Below, in pieces: positions 1 to 8,998 of a stretch of 64,000 nt of DNA (the first letter of the stretch is position 1; each line of letters opens with the position of its first letter). Source of the DNA: CAWJMF01 sp963843945 (GTDB lineage Bacteria > Vulcanimicrobiota > Vulcanimicrobiia > Vulcanimicrobiales > Vulcanimicrobiaceae). A program made the position numbers and the translations under genes. The notes under the pieces are model-generated. The model saw only the letters and a list, made by a program, of their open reading frames with translations, ran no database searches and was not told where the DNA came from. The DNA lies in contig CAWJMF010000002.1 in NCBI GenBank assembly GCA_963843945.1, positions 1,364,001 through 1,428,000 on the forward strand, given 5' to 3'.

Positions 1-2
1 GC

Positions 3-614
3 ACGTGGCTGCGCTACCCGACCCCGCCGTCCTCCGAAAAGACCCCGCTCGAGGACTTTTTGCCCGTCCCGGAAGTCGAGGAGCGGCAACGAGTTTTTGT
101 CAACGCGTCGCCCGATGTGGTGATGTGCGCCGCGCGCGAACTCGAGCTTCAGCGAAGCTCACTGGTGAGTGGTCTCTTCGCGCTACGCGCGTTCCTCACG
201 CACGCATCGTACAAGCCGCTCGGCAGCGGACCGTTTCTCCAGTATTTGCACGAGCTTGGCTGGTCGATCCTAGCCGAGGATCGCGACGGCCTCGTTTTCG
301 GAACCGTCACGAAGCCCTGGGAGGGGAACGTCGTTTTTCGGCCTGTCGAGCCTTCGCGGTTCGCCGCCTTCGCCGAGCCCGGATACGCGAAGATCGCGTG
401 GACGATCCGGGTCGAACCGCGCGGTCGCGGGAGCTGCTGCATCACCGAGACCCGCGTTGCGACCACGAGTCCGGACGCCGAGCGGCGCTTTCGGCGTTAC
501 TGGGCAGTCTTCTCGCCAGGCATCGTGCTGATTCGTCTCCTGGCCCTGCAAGCGATCAAACGAGCCGCGCAGCGCTCCATGCTGAACGAACGTCACTGGT
601 TCCACTTCGTCTAG
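3..614 (+). CDS. SRPBCC-family protein, 5' end outside window
   Basis: The frame is open from the first bases of the window and ends with TAG at 612-614, so the gene almost certainly begins upstream; a TTG at 60 is a possible internal start but residues before it are also coding-like. The protein has the pattern of SRPBCC (START/Bet v 1-like) polyketide-cyclase/dehydrase proteins: a hydrophobic-pocket beta sheet with the stretch EPGYAKIAWTIRVEP, followed by TETRV and a C-terminal amphipathic helix after RRYWAVFSPGIVLIR. Such proteins bind hydrophobic ligands; the ligand cannot be told from sequence. It lies about 100 bases ahead of the DUF488 gene on the same strand. Confidence 0.7.
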   Translation, partial: TWLRYPTPPSSEKTPLEDFLPVPEVEERQRVFVNASPDVVMCAARELELQRSSLVSGLFALRAFLTHASYKPLGSGPFLQYLHELGWSILAEDRDGLVFGTVTKPWEGNVVFRPVEPSRFAAFAEPGYAKIAWTIRVEPRGRGSCCITETRVATTSPDAERRFRRYWAVFSPGIVLIRLLALQAIKRAAQRSMLNERHWFHFV

Positions 615-714
615 TCGAGAGAAACGCACCCAGCGTCAGCGCTGCTGGGCCGAGGAAGCGAGCTGCGTTCTAACCCTTCCTAAGGATGTCGACCGCAACG
701 TCTAATGGACTCGC

Positions 715-1308
715 ATGGCCGAGCTGCTCACCCTCGGGCACGGGACCTCCAGCGCCGACGAGCTCGCCCGGCTCATTCGGAACGCCGGAATCGACTCGAT
801 CGTCGACGTACGAGCGGTGCCGAAGAGCCGGCGCCATCCTCAATTCCGGCGAGAAGAGCTCGAGCAATGGCTCCCGCAACTCAGCGGAAGCGCGTACCTT
901 TGGCAGCCGGCCCTCGGCGGTTTTCGCAAACGCAATGCCGAGAGCAGCAACGTCGCGCTGCGCAATCCGTCATTTCGTGCGTATGCCGACTACATGGAAA
1001 CGGAGGAATTCGGCGACGCCTTGGGCGAGCTGCTGGCGCGTTCGGCCGGCACACAGGTTGCCATCATGTGTTCGGAAACCGTTTGGTGGCGCTGTCACCG
1101 CCGGCTCATCTCGGACGCCGCTACTTTGCTGCACGGCGTCGACGTGCGCCATTTGATGCACGACGGAAAACTTCAACCGCACAAATTGACTCCCGGGGTG
1201 CGCGTGAGCGGCGGTAAGCTGCGCTACGACGTGCTGTTCGAGCCCGAGAGCGCAAGCGGCGATCCCTCCCCCAACATTAACACCGAAAGCACGAGGACGC
1301 TTCCCTGA
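715..1308 (+). CDS. DUF488 family protein
   Basis: A 197-residue protein matching the DUF488 family of small cytosolic proteins of unknown function. Family hallmarks are visible: TLGHGTSS near the N-terminus (residues 6-13), DVRAVPKSRRHPQF (about 31-44), LGGFR (68-71), and the Cys-rich motif MCSETVWWRCHRR with C119, E121, C127 and H128, which in the family suggests a metal or nucleic-acid related site. The start ATG at 715 places the family N-terminus exactly. The last 20 or so residues after the conserved DVLFEPES are probably a lineage-specific tail. A universal stress protein gene follows 47 bases downstream on the same strand. Confidence 0.85.
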   Translation: MAELLTLGHGTSSADELARLIRNAGIDSIVDVRAVPKSRRHPQFRREELEQWLPQLSGSAYLWQPALGGFRKRNAESSNVALRNPSFRAYADYMETEEFGDALGELLARSAGTQVAIMCSETVWWRCHRRLISDAATLLHGVDVRHLMHDGKLQPHKLTPGVRVSGGKLRYDVLFEPESASGDPSPNINTESTRTLP

Positions 1309-1355
1309 AGGTACGAACCGAAGAACGCGGGCCTGGAAACTGCTGAGGGAGCAAG

Positions 1356-1805
1356 ATGAAGCTCGTCGTAGCCTGGGATGGTTCGGGGCATGCGCTGGAC
1401 GCACTCGAGGGCCTCGTCGCGCTGTTTCGGCCGCGCGCGTTCAGCGAAGCGGAATGTATTTTGAACGAATGGCCCCCGCGCGAGACCGCGATGTGGGCCG
1501 ATGTCCGCAATGCGCTTCCCGCCATCGACGATGCGCACGACGCAGCCGGCAGGGTCGTCGCCGGTGCCGCGCAGCGGTTACGCTCCGTGGTCGGTCCGCT
1601 CGCCGATTCGACGACCGTGTCGGTCACGGACGGCGACCCGGCCGAAAACATCCGAAAGGCCGCAAACACGACCGGCGTCGGAATCCTCATCATGGCGATC
1701 GGCCGGCACGACCCCTCGGGCGTCATCGCGGAAACAGTCCGGACCGTCGTTCACGAGGCGAGCGTCCCAGCCGTGATCGTCCACGCCGCCGCGCCGCGAC
1801 GTTAA
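1356..1805 (+). CDS. Universal stress protein (UspA family)
   Basis: A 149-residue single-domain UspA-like protein. It begins with the family strand KLVVAWDGSGHALDALE and has the second conserved core DGDPAENIRKAANTTGVGILIMAIGRHD followed by a helix and the terminal strand VPAVIV. The C-terminal ATP-binding loop G-x2-G-x9-G(S/T) is not clearly present (after IGRHDPSG comes VIAETV), so nucleotide binding is doubtful. A good ribosome site GAGGGAGCAAG precedes ATG 1356. It is convergent with rpoD, whose stop lies about 40 bases away. The precise role in stress survival is not visible from sequence. Confidence 0.85.
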   Translation: MKLVVAWDGSGHALDALEGLVALFRPRAFSEAECILNEWPPRETAMWADVRNALPAIDDAHDAAGRVVAGAAQRLRSVVGPLADSTTVSVTDGDPAENIRKAANTTGVGILIMAIGRHDPSGVIAETVRTVVHEASVPAVIVHAAAPRR

Positions 1806-1846
1806 CGCCTGCGACCTGGCGGCTCTAATTCGGCCCGAGCGGGGCT

Positions 1847-3022
1847 TTACTCCGAGGACCAGTAGTCCTTCAGCGCTTTGCCGCGCGAGGGGTGGCGGAG
1901 TTTGCGTAAGGCCTTGGCTTCGATCTGACGGATGCGTTCGCGCGTCACGCCGAATTCCTGACCGACTTCCTCGAGCGTGCGCTGGTGGCCGTCCTCGAGC
2001 CCGAAGCGCAGCACCAGCACCTTGCGCTCGCGCTCGGTGAGATTCTTGAGGACGTCGGCCATCTTCTCTTTGAGCAGCATGACCGAGGCCGCCTCGGCGG
2101 GCGCGACGGCTTCCTGATCTTCGATGAAGTCGCCGAGGTGCGAATCTTCTTCTTCGCCGATCGGCGTCTCGAGCGAGATCGGTTCCTGCGAGATCTTGAT
2201 GACCTCGCGAACCTTCTCGGGCGTGAGGCCCATCTCGTCGCGCGATCTCTTCGACCGTCGGGTCGCGGCCGAGCTCTTGCAGCAGCTGGCGCGAGATCTT
2301 GATCGAGCGGTTGATCGTCTCGACCATGTGCACGGGGATGCGGATCGTGCGGGCCTGATCGGCTAGCGCGCGGGTGATCGCTTGGCGAATCCACCACGTC
2401 GCGTAGGTCGAGAACTTGTAGCCCTTGCGGTAGTCGAACTTCTCGACCGCGCGGATCAGACCGAGATTGCCCTCCTGGATCAAGTCCAAGAAGAGCATGC
2501 CGCGGCCGACGTACTTCTTCGCGATCGAGACGACGAGCCGTAAGTTCGCTTCGGTGAGTTGGCGTTTGGCTTCGTCGCCGGCGTCGATGACCTGCGTTGC
2601 GAGCGAGGCCGTTCTTCTGGGCCTCGAGCTCGCCCGCTTCGATCGCCATCGCCAGCCGCTTTTCGTCGTCCATCGAGAGCAGCGGGACGCGCCCGATCTC
2701 CTTGAGGTACATGCGGACCGGGTCGTCGAGCGAGAGTCCCGCCGGCAGCGTATCCGCGGCGTTCGTCGTCGCTCCCGTCCTGGGCCGGCTTCTCTTCTTT
2801 TTGCTCGTCGACGATCTCGATGCTCATCGCGGCGATCTCTTCGAAGAGCTCGTCGATGCGCTCGGGATTGACGTCTTCGACGTTTTCGAAAACGGCATTG
2901 ATTTCTTCATAGGTCAAGGAACCGCGCTTCTTGCCGCGTTCCATCAGCTTCTTGATCGCTTCTTCGAGCGATGGGGCGTTGGCAGCGTCGGCGACCGGTG
3001 CTGCGGCTTTTTTGCGTGCCAT
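1847..3022 (-). CDS. rpoD: RNA polymerase primary sigma factor RpoD, three apparent frameshifts
   Basis: The primary (sigma-70) sigma factor, which directs core RNA polymerase to housekeeping promoters. Four consecutive pieces in different frames rebuild one protein of about 390 residues. The first (from ATG 3022) is region 1.1. The second contains DDPVRMYLKEIGRVPLL (region 1.2). The third contains LIQEGNLGLIRAVEKFDYRKG and YATWWIRQAITRA (regions 2.1-2.4) plus IRIPVHM (region 3). The last carries LTERERKVLVLRFGLEDG and GVTRERIRQIEAKALRKLR (region 4, helix-turn-helix). Frames change near 2760, 2610 and 2240. Because rpoD is essential and all conserved blocks survive, base-calling indels are more likely than a pseudogene. 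It lies just downstream of dnaG on the same strand, as in many bacteria. Confidence 0.9.
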
Positions 3023-3063
3023 GTTTTGCTAACTCACCTCCTCTCTTTTTGGGGACGGCGGGA

Positions 3064-4860
3064 CTACCGCGTCCCTAAACGCTTGGCTCTCCTGCGGTCC
3101 CGTTCTTCTACGAGCTTGCGGTATTCGGCTCTTTCGGCTTCCGGAATCGGTTCGCCGGCGGCCAGCCGGGCATCGATCGTGATCTCAAACTCTTTTAGTC
3201 TCCGGTCGAGGCCGCCCTCATTGAGAACCTCAACGATGCGGTCGAGATGCGCTCGGCGCGCCGCGGAGTCCTGGAATCGCACCTTGGACGAGCGGTCCGC
3301 CTGCTGCAACGCGACCAGGGTATCGACCGCGTCCCGGTCGTCGCCGAAGCTCGCGAACACGTCCGAAGCCGCGACCAGCTCCGTTCGGCGCTCCACCAGC
3401 GTCGCGAAGATCCGGCCGTAGCGATCGTCCTTGAACATCTCCTGTGGGATTTTGCCGGCGTATTCTGCGACCAGGGCCGGTTCGTCGAGGAGCGTCATCA
3501 GGACGTCTCGCTCGAGGCCCAGGGGTTGCGCCGCCGGTGCCGCGTGCCGTACGAAGCGCGCTCCGCTCGGCGCAAAGTTCGCCGGATTGGCCACGAAGCG
3601 GCTCTTGCGCAGATCGTCCGGAGCCAGTCCGAGAGCGTTCGCGACGTAAACGCGCCAACGGTCCCATTCCTCTCGCGGAAGCCCGCGAACCCGCAGTTCC
3701 GCGTCCCTCGCCGCCTGGGCGGGCGGCAGGTTCTTCGCCCGCAGCTCGGCGATCTCGCGGTCCAGCTTGAACTGAACGAACAGGATCGCGCCGTCCAGAA
3801 GCCTTTGGAAATCCGTTGCGCCGTGCGCGCGCACGAACGAATCGGGATCTTCCCCGGCGGGCAAAGCGACAACGTACGGAAGACAACCGGCACCTATCAA
3901 CACGTCGATCGACTTGTCGGTTGCAGCCCCGCCGGCCGCGTCGGCGTCGAAGCAAAGGAAGATCCGTTCGGCGACTTTGCGCAGCTGCGCCGCTTGCTCG
4001 GGCGTGAACGCGGTTCCGAGCGAGGCGACCGCGTTGAGAAAGCCGGCTTGGTGGAGCGCGATGCAGTCCAGATAGCCCTCGACGACGATGAGGGCGTCTT
4101 GCTCGCCGACGGCGCGCCGGGCGCGCTCGAGCGCGAACAGGCCGCGGCCCTTCGTGTAGACCGGCGTGGTCGAGGTGTTGAGGTACTTCGGCTCGCTGTC
4201 GTCGAGCGCGCGGCCGCCGAAGGCGACGACTTCGCCCGTCGTTGCGTAGGTCGGAATCATGAGACGCGCACGGTAAAAGTCGTAGTACCCATGCTGGCCC
4301 TGCTTGACGAGCCCGGCTCTGGCAGCCAGCGCGAGGTCGACACCGTTCGCGCTCAACTCGCGCACGAGCCCGTCCCACTGCGGCGGCGCGAAACCGAGTT
4401 TGAACGACTCGATGGTGGCCGGCGTCAAGCCGCGCTTGGCGCAGTAAGCGCGTGCCGCTTCCGCCTCCGGGGCCAAGCGCAACAGCCGGTGGAAAAATGC
4501 GGCGGCCAGCTCGTTGGCGGCGTAGATCTGCTCCTTCTCACCGCGTACGCGCGCCGCGGCCGGCGTTTCGGGCTCGAGCTCGATTCCGGCGCGCTTGGCG
4601 AGCGTGCGCGCGGCCTCGGGAAAGGGCACGTTTTCCAGCAGCTGCACGAACTTGATCGCGTCGCCGCCTTCCCCGCAACCGAAGCACTTGAAGAAACCGC
4701 GATCGGGATGGACGTGGAAAGAGGGCGTCTTCTCGCCGTGAAACGGGCAGAGCCCGACCAGGTCGCGCCCGCGTTTGGTGAGCTGGACGTAACCGCCGAT
4801 CAGGGTGCCGATGTCGGTTCGGGCGAGGATCTCGCGGATCTGGGTTTGGTCGAGGCGCAC
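3064..4860 (-). CDS. dnaG: DNA primase DnaG
   Basis: Makes the RNA primers for replication. The 598-residue length is normal. The N-terminal zinc-binding domain shows C38-x2-H41 and C59-x2-C62 around PFHGEKTPSFHVHPDRGFFK; the catalytic core carries the conserved TYFGGRALDD-like segment (VAFGGRALDDSEPKYLN), and the TOPRIM domain has VVEGYLDCIALHQAG followed by LCFDADAAGG, which supplies the metal-binding acidic residues. The C-terminal 150 residues are the less conserved helicase-binding region. The start is GTG at 4860, because it gives the canonical N-terminus just ahead of the zinc domain. rpoD follows 41 bases downstream, consistent with a remnant of the macromolecular-synthesis operon; no rpsU is present. 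Confidence 0.96.
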   Translation of the reverse strand: MRLDQTQIREILARTDIGTLIGGYVQLTKRGRDLVGLCPFHGEKTPSFHVHPDRGFFKCFGCGEGGDAIKFVQLLENVPFPEAARTLAKRAGIELEPETPAAARVRGEKEQIYAANELAAAFFHRLLRLAPEAEAARAYCAKRGLTPATIESFKLGFAPPQWDGLVRELSANGVDLALAARAGLVKQGQHGYYDFYRARLMIPTYATTGEVVAFGGRALDDSEPKYLNTSTTPVYTKGRGLFALERARRAVGEQDALIVVEGYLDCIALHQAGFLNAVASLGTAFTPEQAAQLRKVAERIFLCFDADAAGGAATDKSIDVLIGAGCLPYVVALPAGEDPDSFVRAHGATDFQRLLDGAILFVQFKLDREIAELRAKNLPPAQAARDAELRVRGLPREEWDRWRVYVANALGLAPDDLRKSRFVANPANFAPSGARFVRHAAPAAQPLGLERDVLMTLLDEPALVAEYAGKIPQEMFKDDRYGRIFATLVERRTELVAASDVFASFGDDRDAVDTLVALQQADRSSKVRFQDSAARRAHLDRIVEVLNEGGLDRRLKEFEITIDARLAAGEPIPEAERAEYRKLVEERDRRRAKRLGTR

Positions 4861-4867
4861 GAAGCTC

Positions 4868-6064
4868 TTAGAGTTTCCCCGCGGCGTGCAAAGTCTTGTA
4901 GATCGTGATCAAGAGCGGGCCGCCCTGATCTTGCTTCCCGTTGGGCTGGCTGTTCAGGCCGAGCGCGATCACGGCGTCGCTCTTCGGGAGCCAGAAGTAG
5001 ATCATCCGGTAGCCGAGCGTTTCGCCCTCGTAGTACCAGAACGTTCCGAAACCCGGCACGGTGCTCTGCGCGACGCCGAGACCAAAAGCGCGCGGGTCCT
5101 TCGGACCGGTTACGGCGATCGGCTTGCCGGATTTAAGCGAAACGATGCGCATGAGCTCCGCGCGCTGCTTGGGCGCGAGCAGGTCGCCCTCGTAGAGCCG
5201 GCGCGACCAGTAGGTCACGTCTTCGGGCGTTGCGATGATCCCGCCGGCGCCGCGCGCCCAGGACAGGCTGAAGCCCTTCACGTCGCGTCCGAGAAACGGT
5301 TTGAACGGCTCGTTGCCCGGATCGGTGTTGAAAAAGTATCCCGAAACCATGCGATCGAGCAGCGACGACGGGTAGAGCGACGGCCGGTAGAACGTGTCGG
5401 CAAGCTTGGGATCGCTCAGGAAACGCCGCTCGATCTCGCTCTCGTACGAATTGCCGGTCGCGCGTTCGACGATCATTTCCGCGAGCACGTAGTTCGTGTT
5501 CGAATACGACCAGCCGGTCGTCGCTTTGGGCGCACCTTTGTGATCGGGATAGACGTACGCGACGAGGGCGGCCGGCGTGAACGTCTGGTACGGATTCTTC
5601 ACCATCGCCTCTCCGAGCGACGGGACGAGGTCGTATTCCGGAATCCCGCTGGTCATGTTGAGCAGCCGCTCGATCGTGACGTTTTTCCACGCCGGATATT
5701 GCGGCAGCCACTGCCCCACGGTCTGTTGGATCGTGAGTTTCCCCTCGGCCTCGAGCTGCAGGAGGGCGACTGCGGTGAAGGCCTTTGTGTTGCTGCCGAT
5801 CTGATACAGATTAGCGGGCGTCACGGGAACGCTTCCGCCCCACTGCGTCGTCCCCGCGGCGACGTTGATGTTCTCGCTCTCGCCTTTGAGGTTGATGCTG
5901 AGCGAAAGCGCCGAGATGTGTTCGGGCTTCGCTCGCGCGGCGAGGTACTTCGTTAGATCGGCTTGCAGCGCGCTCTGCAGCGCGGCGTCGCTATCCGCCG
6001 CGAGCGACGGGGCTGCAAGGAAGGTGCAGACGAGCGCGAGCGCGGCAAGGACCCTTGGATTCAT
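4868..6064 (-). CDS. Secreted serine hydrolase, class C beta-lactamase fold
   Basis: A 398-residue protein with a signal peptide (hydrophobic residues 6-22, ALA cleavage site), so it acts outside the cytoplasm. It has the serine-beta-lactamase/penicillin-binding protein motif SNTK at 91-94 (nucleophile Ser, general base Lys) and the YSN motif at 187-189, with MTSGIPEYD between them as in the beta-lactamase/D-Ala-D-Ala carboxypeptidase family. The KTG-like third motif is not obvious; GETLGYRMIYF near the C-terminus occupies that place. Family members include esterases, DD-peptidases and D-amino acid amidases, so the substrate is undetermined. Its stop is 8 bases upstream of the dnaG start, suggesting cotranscription with dnaG. 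Confidence 0.85.
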   Translation of the reverse strand: MNPRVLAALALVCTFLAAPSLAADSDAALQSALQADLTKYLAARAKPEHISALSLSINLKGESENINVAAGTTQWGGSVPVTPANLYQIGSNTKAFTAVALLQLEAEGKLTIQQTVGQWLPQYPAWKNVTIERLLNMTSGIPEYDLVPSLGEAMVKNPYQTFTPAALVAYVYPDHKGAPKATTGWSYSNTNYVLAEMIVERATGNSYESEIERRFLSDPKLADTFYRPSLYPSSLLDRMVSGYFFNTDPGNEPFKPFLGRDVKGFSLSWARGAGGIIATPEDVTYWSRRLYEGDLLAPKQRAELMRIVSLKSGKPIAVTGPKDPRAFGLGVAQSTVPGFGTFWYYEGETLGYRMIYFWLPKSDAVIALGLNSQPNGKQDQGGPLLITIYKTLHAAGKL

Positions 6065-6131
6065 CCTCGCGACTTCGACGGCCGGCGCGGCGGCCCATGG
6101 GAAACGGACGTTGCCGCTCGGGTCCCCACGG

Positions 6132-6527
6132 TCAGAGCACGAGTTGCGTTTGCGTCACGAGCGCGACGAGTTTGCCGTCCTCGGTCGTTATTCGCGTTTG
6201 CCACACCGACGTTCGCCGTCCGAGGTGCAGCGGAGTCGCCTCGCCGACGACGCGCGCGCCGAGCGGTGCCGTGCCGAGGAAGTTGGTCTTGCTCTCGAGC
6301 GTGATCGTGCGGGTGCCTTCTTTCAGATTTGCGACGGCGCCGAGAGCGCCGAGCGTATCGGCAAAGGCCATGATCGCGCCGCCGTGCAGCACCTCCGGAT
6401 GCGTGCAGATTTCCGCGCGAACGGTCATTTCGCCGACGACGCGTTCGGCCGTTGCGCTGGCCAGCTCGATTCCGAGAAGATCGGCAAAGGGCAGCGGATT
6501 CGCTCGAAACCGCGCAAGCAGGTCCAT
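6132..6527 (-). CDS. PaaI-like hotdog-fold thioesterase
   Basis: A 131-residue hotdog domain protein of the acyl-CoA thioesterase group (PaaI/YbgC-like 'unchar_dom_1' type). The conserved helix HPEVLHGGAIMAFADTLGALGA carries the HGG motif and the acidic residue used for thioester hydrolysis, and the following strands TITLESKTNFLGTAPLGARVVGEA match the family. ATG at 6527 gives the usual N-terminus FADLLGIEL; the frame is open further upstream but that extension has no family match. It is upstream of, and on the same strand as, the secreted serine hydrolase, with a 67-base gap. The substrate is unknown. Confidence 0.85.
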   Translation of the reverse strand: MDLLARFRANPLPFADLLGIELASATAERVVGEMTVRAEICTHPEVLHGGAIMAFADTLGALGAVANLKEGTRTITLESKTNFLGTAPLGARVVGEATPLHLGRRTSVWQTRITTEDGKLVALVTQTQLVL

Positions 6528-6686
6528 TCCCAACACACTCCTCCGGCAGCGTTTCGCGGCCTGTGAGGGGCCGCGGTTACCGGCGCTTCCACCGAGCTCG
6601 ACCCAGAACTTCCAGCCCCGCTGAAAACGGCGCCTCGCTCGCCGGCCGCGAAGTGAGACCCCATGAAGAAAGGCTCGGAGCCACGT

Positions 6687-7898
6687 ATGAAGCGCATCTT
6701 CGATCCGATCCATCACTTCATCGAGCTGGACGATGCGGAGGTCGCGCTGCTCGATACGAGCGCCATGCAGCGGCTGCGACGGCTGCGGCAGCTCGGGCTG
6801 GCGAGTCTGGCCTTCCCGGCCGCCGAGCACACGCGCTTCGGGCACGCGCTCGGTGCGCTGGCGGCCGGAGAGCGCGTCATCGCCTCGCTGCGGCGGCACG
6901 ACGAGAGCGGCTACTTCGCGGATGAAGCCGACTTCGAAGCGCAGCGCCGGCTCCTGCGCACGAGCCTGCTTCTGCACGACGTGGGGCACGGACCCTTCAG
7001 CCACGCCTCGGAAGCCGTCCTCGGCCCCCACGAAGAGCGGACGCGCGCGATCCTCGACTTGCCCGAGATCGCGAGCGCGCTCGACCGTCTGGGCGTCGAG
7101 GCGCGCGATGTTGCCGCGCTGGTGACGGGGAAGCCCGAATCGCGTTTCCCGGTGCTCAAGGAGATCGTCAGCGGCCCGAATCTCGACGCAGACCGCATGG
7201 ACTACCTCTTACGCGACGCGTACTTCACCGGGATCATCAACGGCCGCTACGACGCCGATCAGTTGATCGGTTCGCTGCGCGTGTACTTGCGCGGGGCGGT
7301 GCCGCTGCTCGGCGTCGACGCGCGCGGCGTCGTCGCGCTGGAATCGTTCGTCCTGGCCCGCTATATGATGTTCGCGACGGTCTATTTCCACCACACGACG
7401 CGCGTTTTCGAGCGCGTGCTTCAGGAAGCGCTGCGCGAGCTGTGGCCCCATCCACGCGCACTCGATCCGATCGAAGCGTATCTCGAGTGGGACGACTTTC
7501 GCGTGCTTGATGCGTTCCGCACGTCGCACGGGGAAGCCGCCCAGGCGCTGCGCAACCGGCACGCGATCTATGGGCTCGCCGCCGAATTCAACGCCGAACG
7601 CGACCTCTCGCGCTTCGAGGCGTGCGTTCGCGCTCTGACCGCGCTTTTCGGGGACGCCGTCTGGGCCGACGCGCAGGAACAGCTCATGCATCGCTTGCCG
7701 CTCGGCGTCGACGGCGGCGCGCCGACCGTCTTCGTCGGAACGCGTAACGGGCTGATCGACGCGCGCGAGGCCTCCGACCTCATCGCGAAGCTTTCGGGGA
7801 AGGCCTATTGGCGCAAACTCTTCGTCAAGCGCACCGCCGCCGATCTGGCCGAGGCGCGCCGCATCTGCAACGCCCTCTTGCAGTCCGCGCCTCAGTAG
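6687..7898 (+). CDS. HD-domain phosphohydrolase (SAMHD1/dGTPase-like)
   Basis: A protein of about 403 residues of the HD superfamily of metal-dependent phosphohydrolases, in the YwfO/SAMHD1-like branch. Visible metal ligands: H48 in EHTRFGHALG, the H97-D98 pair in LLLHDVGHGPFSHASE, and the later aspartate in NLDADRMDYLLRDAYFTG. This branch often acts on nucleotides (dNTP triphosphohydrolase), but the substrate here is not known. ATG 6687 is preferred over ATG 6663 because GGAG lies 6 bases upstream of it and MKRIFDPIHHFIEL is the family N-terminus. It is divergent from the thioesterase; the 159-base gap should hold both promoters. The 3' end overlaps the convergent epimerase gene by 7 bases. 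Confidence 0.88.
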   Translation: MKRIFDPIHHFIELDDAEVALLDTSAMQRLRRLRQLGLASLAFPAAEHTRFGHALGALAAGERVIASLRRHDESGYFADEADFEAQRRLLRTSLLLHDVGHGPFSHASEAVLGPHEERTRAILDLPEIASALDRLGVEARDVAALVTGKPESRFPVLKEIVSGPNLDADRMDYLLRDAYFTGIINGRYDADQLIGSLRVYLRGAVPLLGVDARGVVALESFVLARYMMFATVYFHHTTRVFERVLQEALRELWPHPRALDPIEAYLEWDDFRVLDAFRTSHGEAAQALRNRHAIYGLAAEFNAERDLSRFEACVRALTALFGDAVWADAQEQLMHRLPLGVDGGAPTVFVGTRNGLIDAREASDLIAKLSGKAYWRKLFVKRTAADLAEARRICNALLQSAPQ

Positions 7899-8935
7899 AT
7901 CGCAGGGAAGCGGGTCTGTTCGGCGTGGACTTTTTCGAGCAGCGTCATCCAGCGGAGGTTGTAGTGGCGCGGATGGCTGAGCTCCTCGACGTCGTCGAGC
8001 GGGAGGCGTTCGAGCATATCGGCGATGCTCTCGAGAACCGTGCGCGACGGCGTGAAGCCGAGCGTATTGCTCAGCTTCGCGTTGGACATGCGGTAGTTGC
8101 GCACGAGCTTGGGAAGCGGCGCCTCCTCGAGGCGCACGTGGATCGGCTCGGGTAAGAGCGCGAGCGAGCCGGCGACCAGCATCGCGAGCTGGCGGATCTG
8201 ATAGTTCTCCTCGAGCACGTTGAAGATCTGACCGCGAATCTTATCGAGCGGCGCTTCGAGCATCAGCACCTGCGCGCGGGCGACGTCGTCGACGTCGACC
8301 AGCGGACGCCACATCCAGCCGCCGCCGTGCAGCAGCAGCCGCCGCTTGACGACCGCGTCCTTGATGAACGTATTTACCACCAGATCGAAGCGCATGCGCG
8401 GGCTGTAGCCGTAGACCGTTCCTTGACGCAGAATGACCGGTGCGAAACGCCCGTCGGCCGCTTTGAGAAAGGCTTCCTCGCTATAGTGCTTCGAGATCGA
8501 ATAGGCGCCGCGCGGATCGACTTTGGCCGTCTCGTCGCACATGACGGGCGAGCGGTCCAGCTCGTGCGAGGATTGCTCGGTATCGTAGATCGAAGCGCTC
8601 GAAGCGTAGACGAAGCGCTCGATCCCGCGCCGCTTGCAAGCGGCGATCAGCGTGTCGCTCGCAGCCGCATTCATTTGCCAATTCGCTTCGAAGTTGTACT
8701 CGGCGGTTGGGTCGTTCGACAGGCCCGCCAGGTGAACGACCGCATCGATCCCCTCGAGCCATTCGTCGCGCCACTCGCGCACGTCGCCGGCGATCGTGAC
8801 CACATCGATGCCGGCCAACGGCTCGAAACCCCAAAAGAAACGGTCGAGGACCACCGGGACGTGTCCGCGCTCGATCAGGCGCCGGCAAAGCACCGCACCG
8901 ATGTAGCCGGCGCCGCCGGTGACCAGAACCCTCAT
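7892..8935 (-). CDS. NAD-dependent epimerase/dehydratase (extended SDR)
   Basis: A 347-residue extended short-chain dehydrogenase/reductase. The Rossmann motif is TGGAGYIG at 6-13, the conserved NAG/AG block is VVHLAGLSND, the catalytic serine region is VYASSASIYD, and Tyr-Lys is Y145-x3-K149 in YSISK. The pattern resembles nucleotide-sugar epimerases/dehydratases of the surface-polysaccharide type rather than GalE. It opens the polysaccharide locus and is divergent from the GT4 gene beginning at 8999. The exact sugar substrate cannot be assigned. ATG 8935 is the only start that gives a complete dinucleotide-binding fold. Confidence 0.88.
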   Translation of the reverse strand: MRVLVTGGAGYIGAVLCRRLIERGHVPVVLDRFFWGFEPLAGIDVVTIAGDVREWRDEWLEGIDAVVHLAGLSNDPTAEYNFEANWQMNAAASDTLIAACKRRGIERFVYASSASIYDTEQSSHELDRSPVMCDETAKVDPRGAYSISKHYSEEAFLKAADGRFAPVILRQGTVYGYSPRMRFDLVVNTFIKDAVVKRRLLLHGGGWMWRPLVDVDDVARAQVLMLEAPLDKIRGQIFNVLEENYQIRQLAMLVAGSLALLPEPIHVRLEEAPLPKLVRNYRMSNAKLSNTLGFTPSRTVLESIADMLERLPLDDVEELSHPRHYNLRWMTLLEKVHAEQTRFPAIY

Positions 8936-8998
8936 CGTTTCCTCCGCGTATTTTTGAGCCCGGAAGGTCCGCGCGGCCGATTACGAAGAGAACGCTTC

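Noticed and set aside
3247..4908. Long plus-strand open frame (about 550 codons) opposite dnaG
   Set aside because: Antisense shadow of a clear DnaG gene in GC-rich DNA; no domain, and Arg/Val-rich composition typical of codon-position mirroring.
6528..7031. Upstream extension of the thioesterase frame
   Set aside because: The 168 extra residues overlap the HD gene antisense and have no family match; ATG 6527 fits the family N-terminus.
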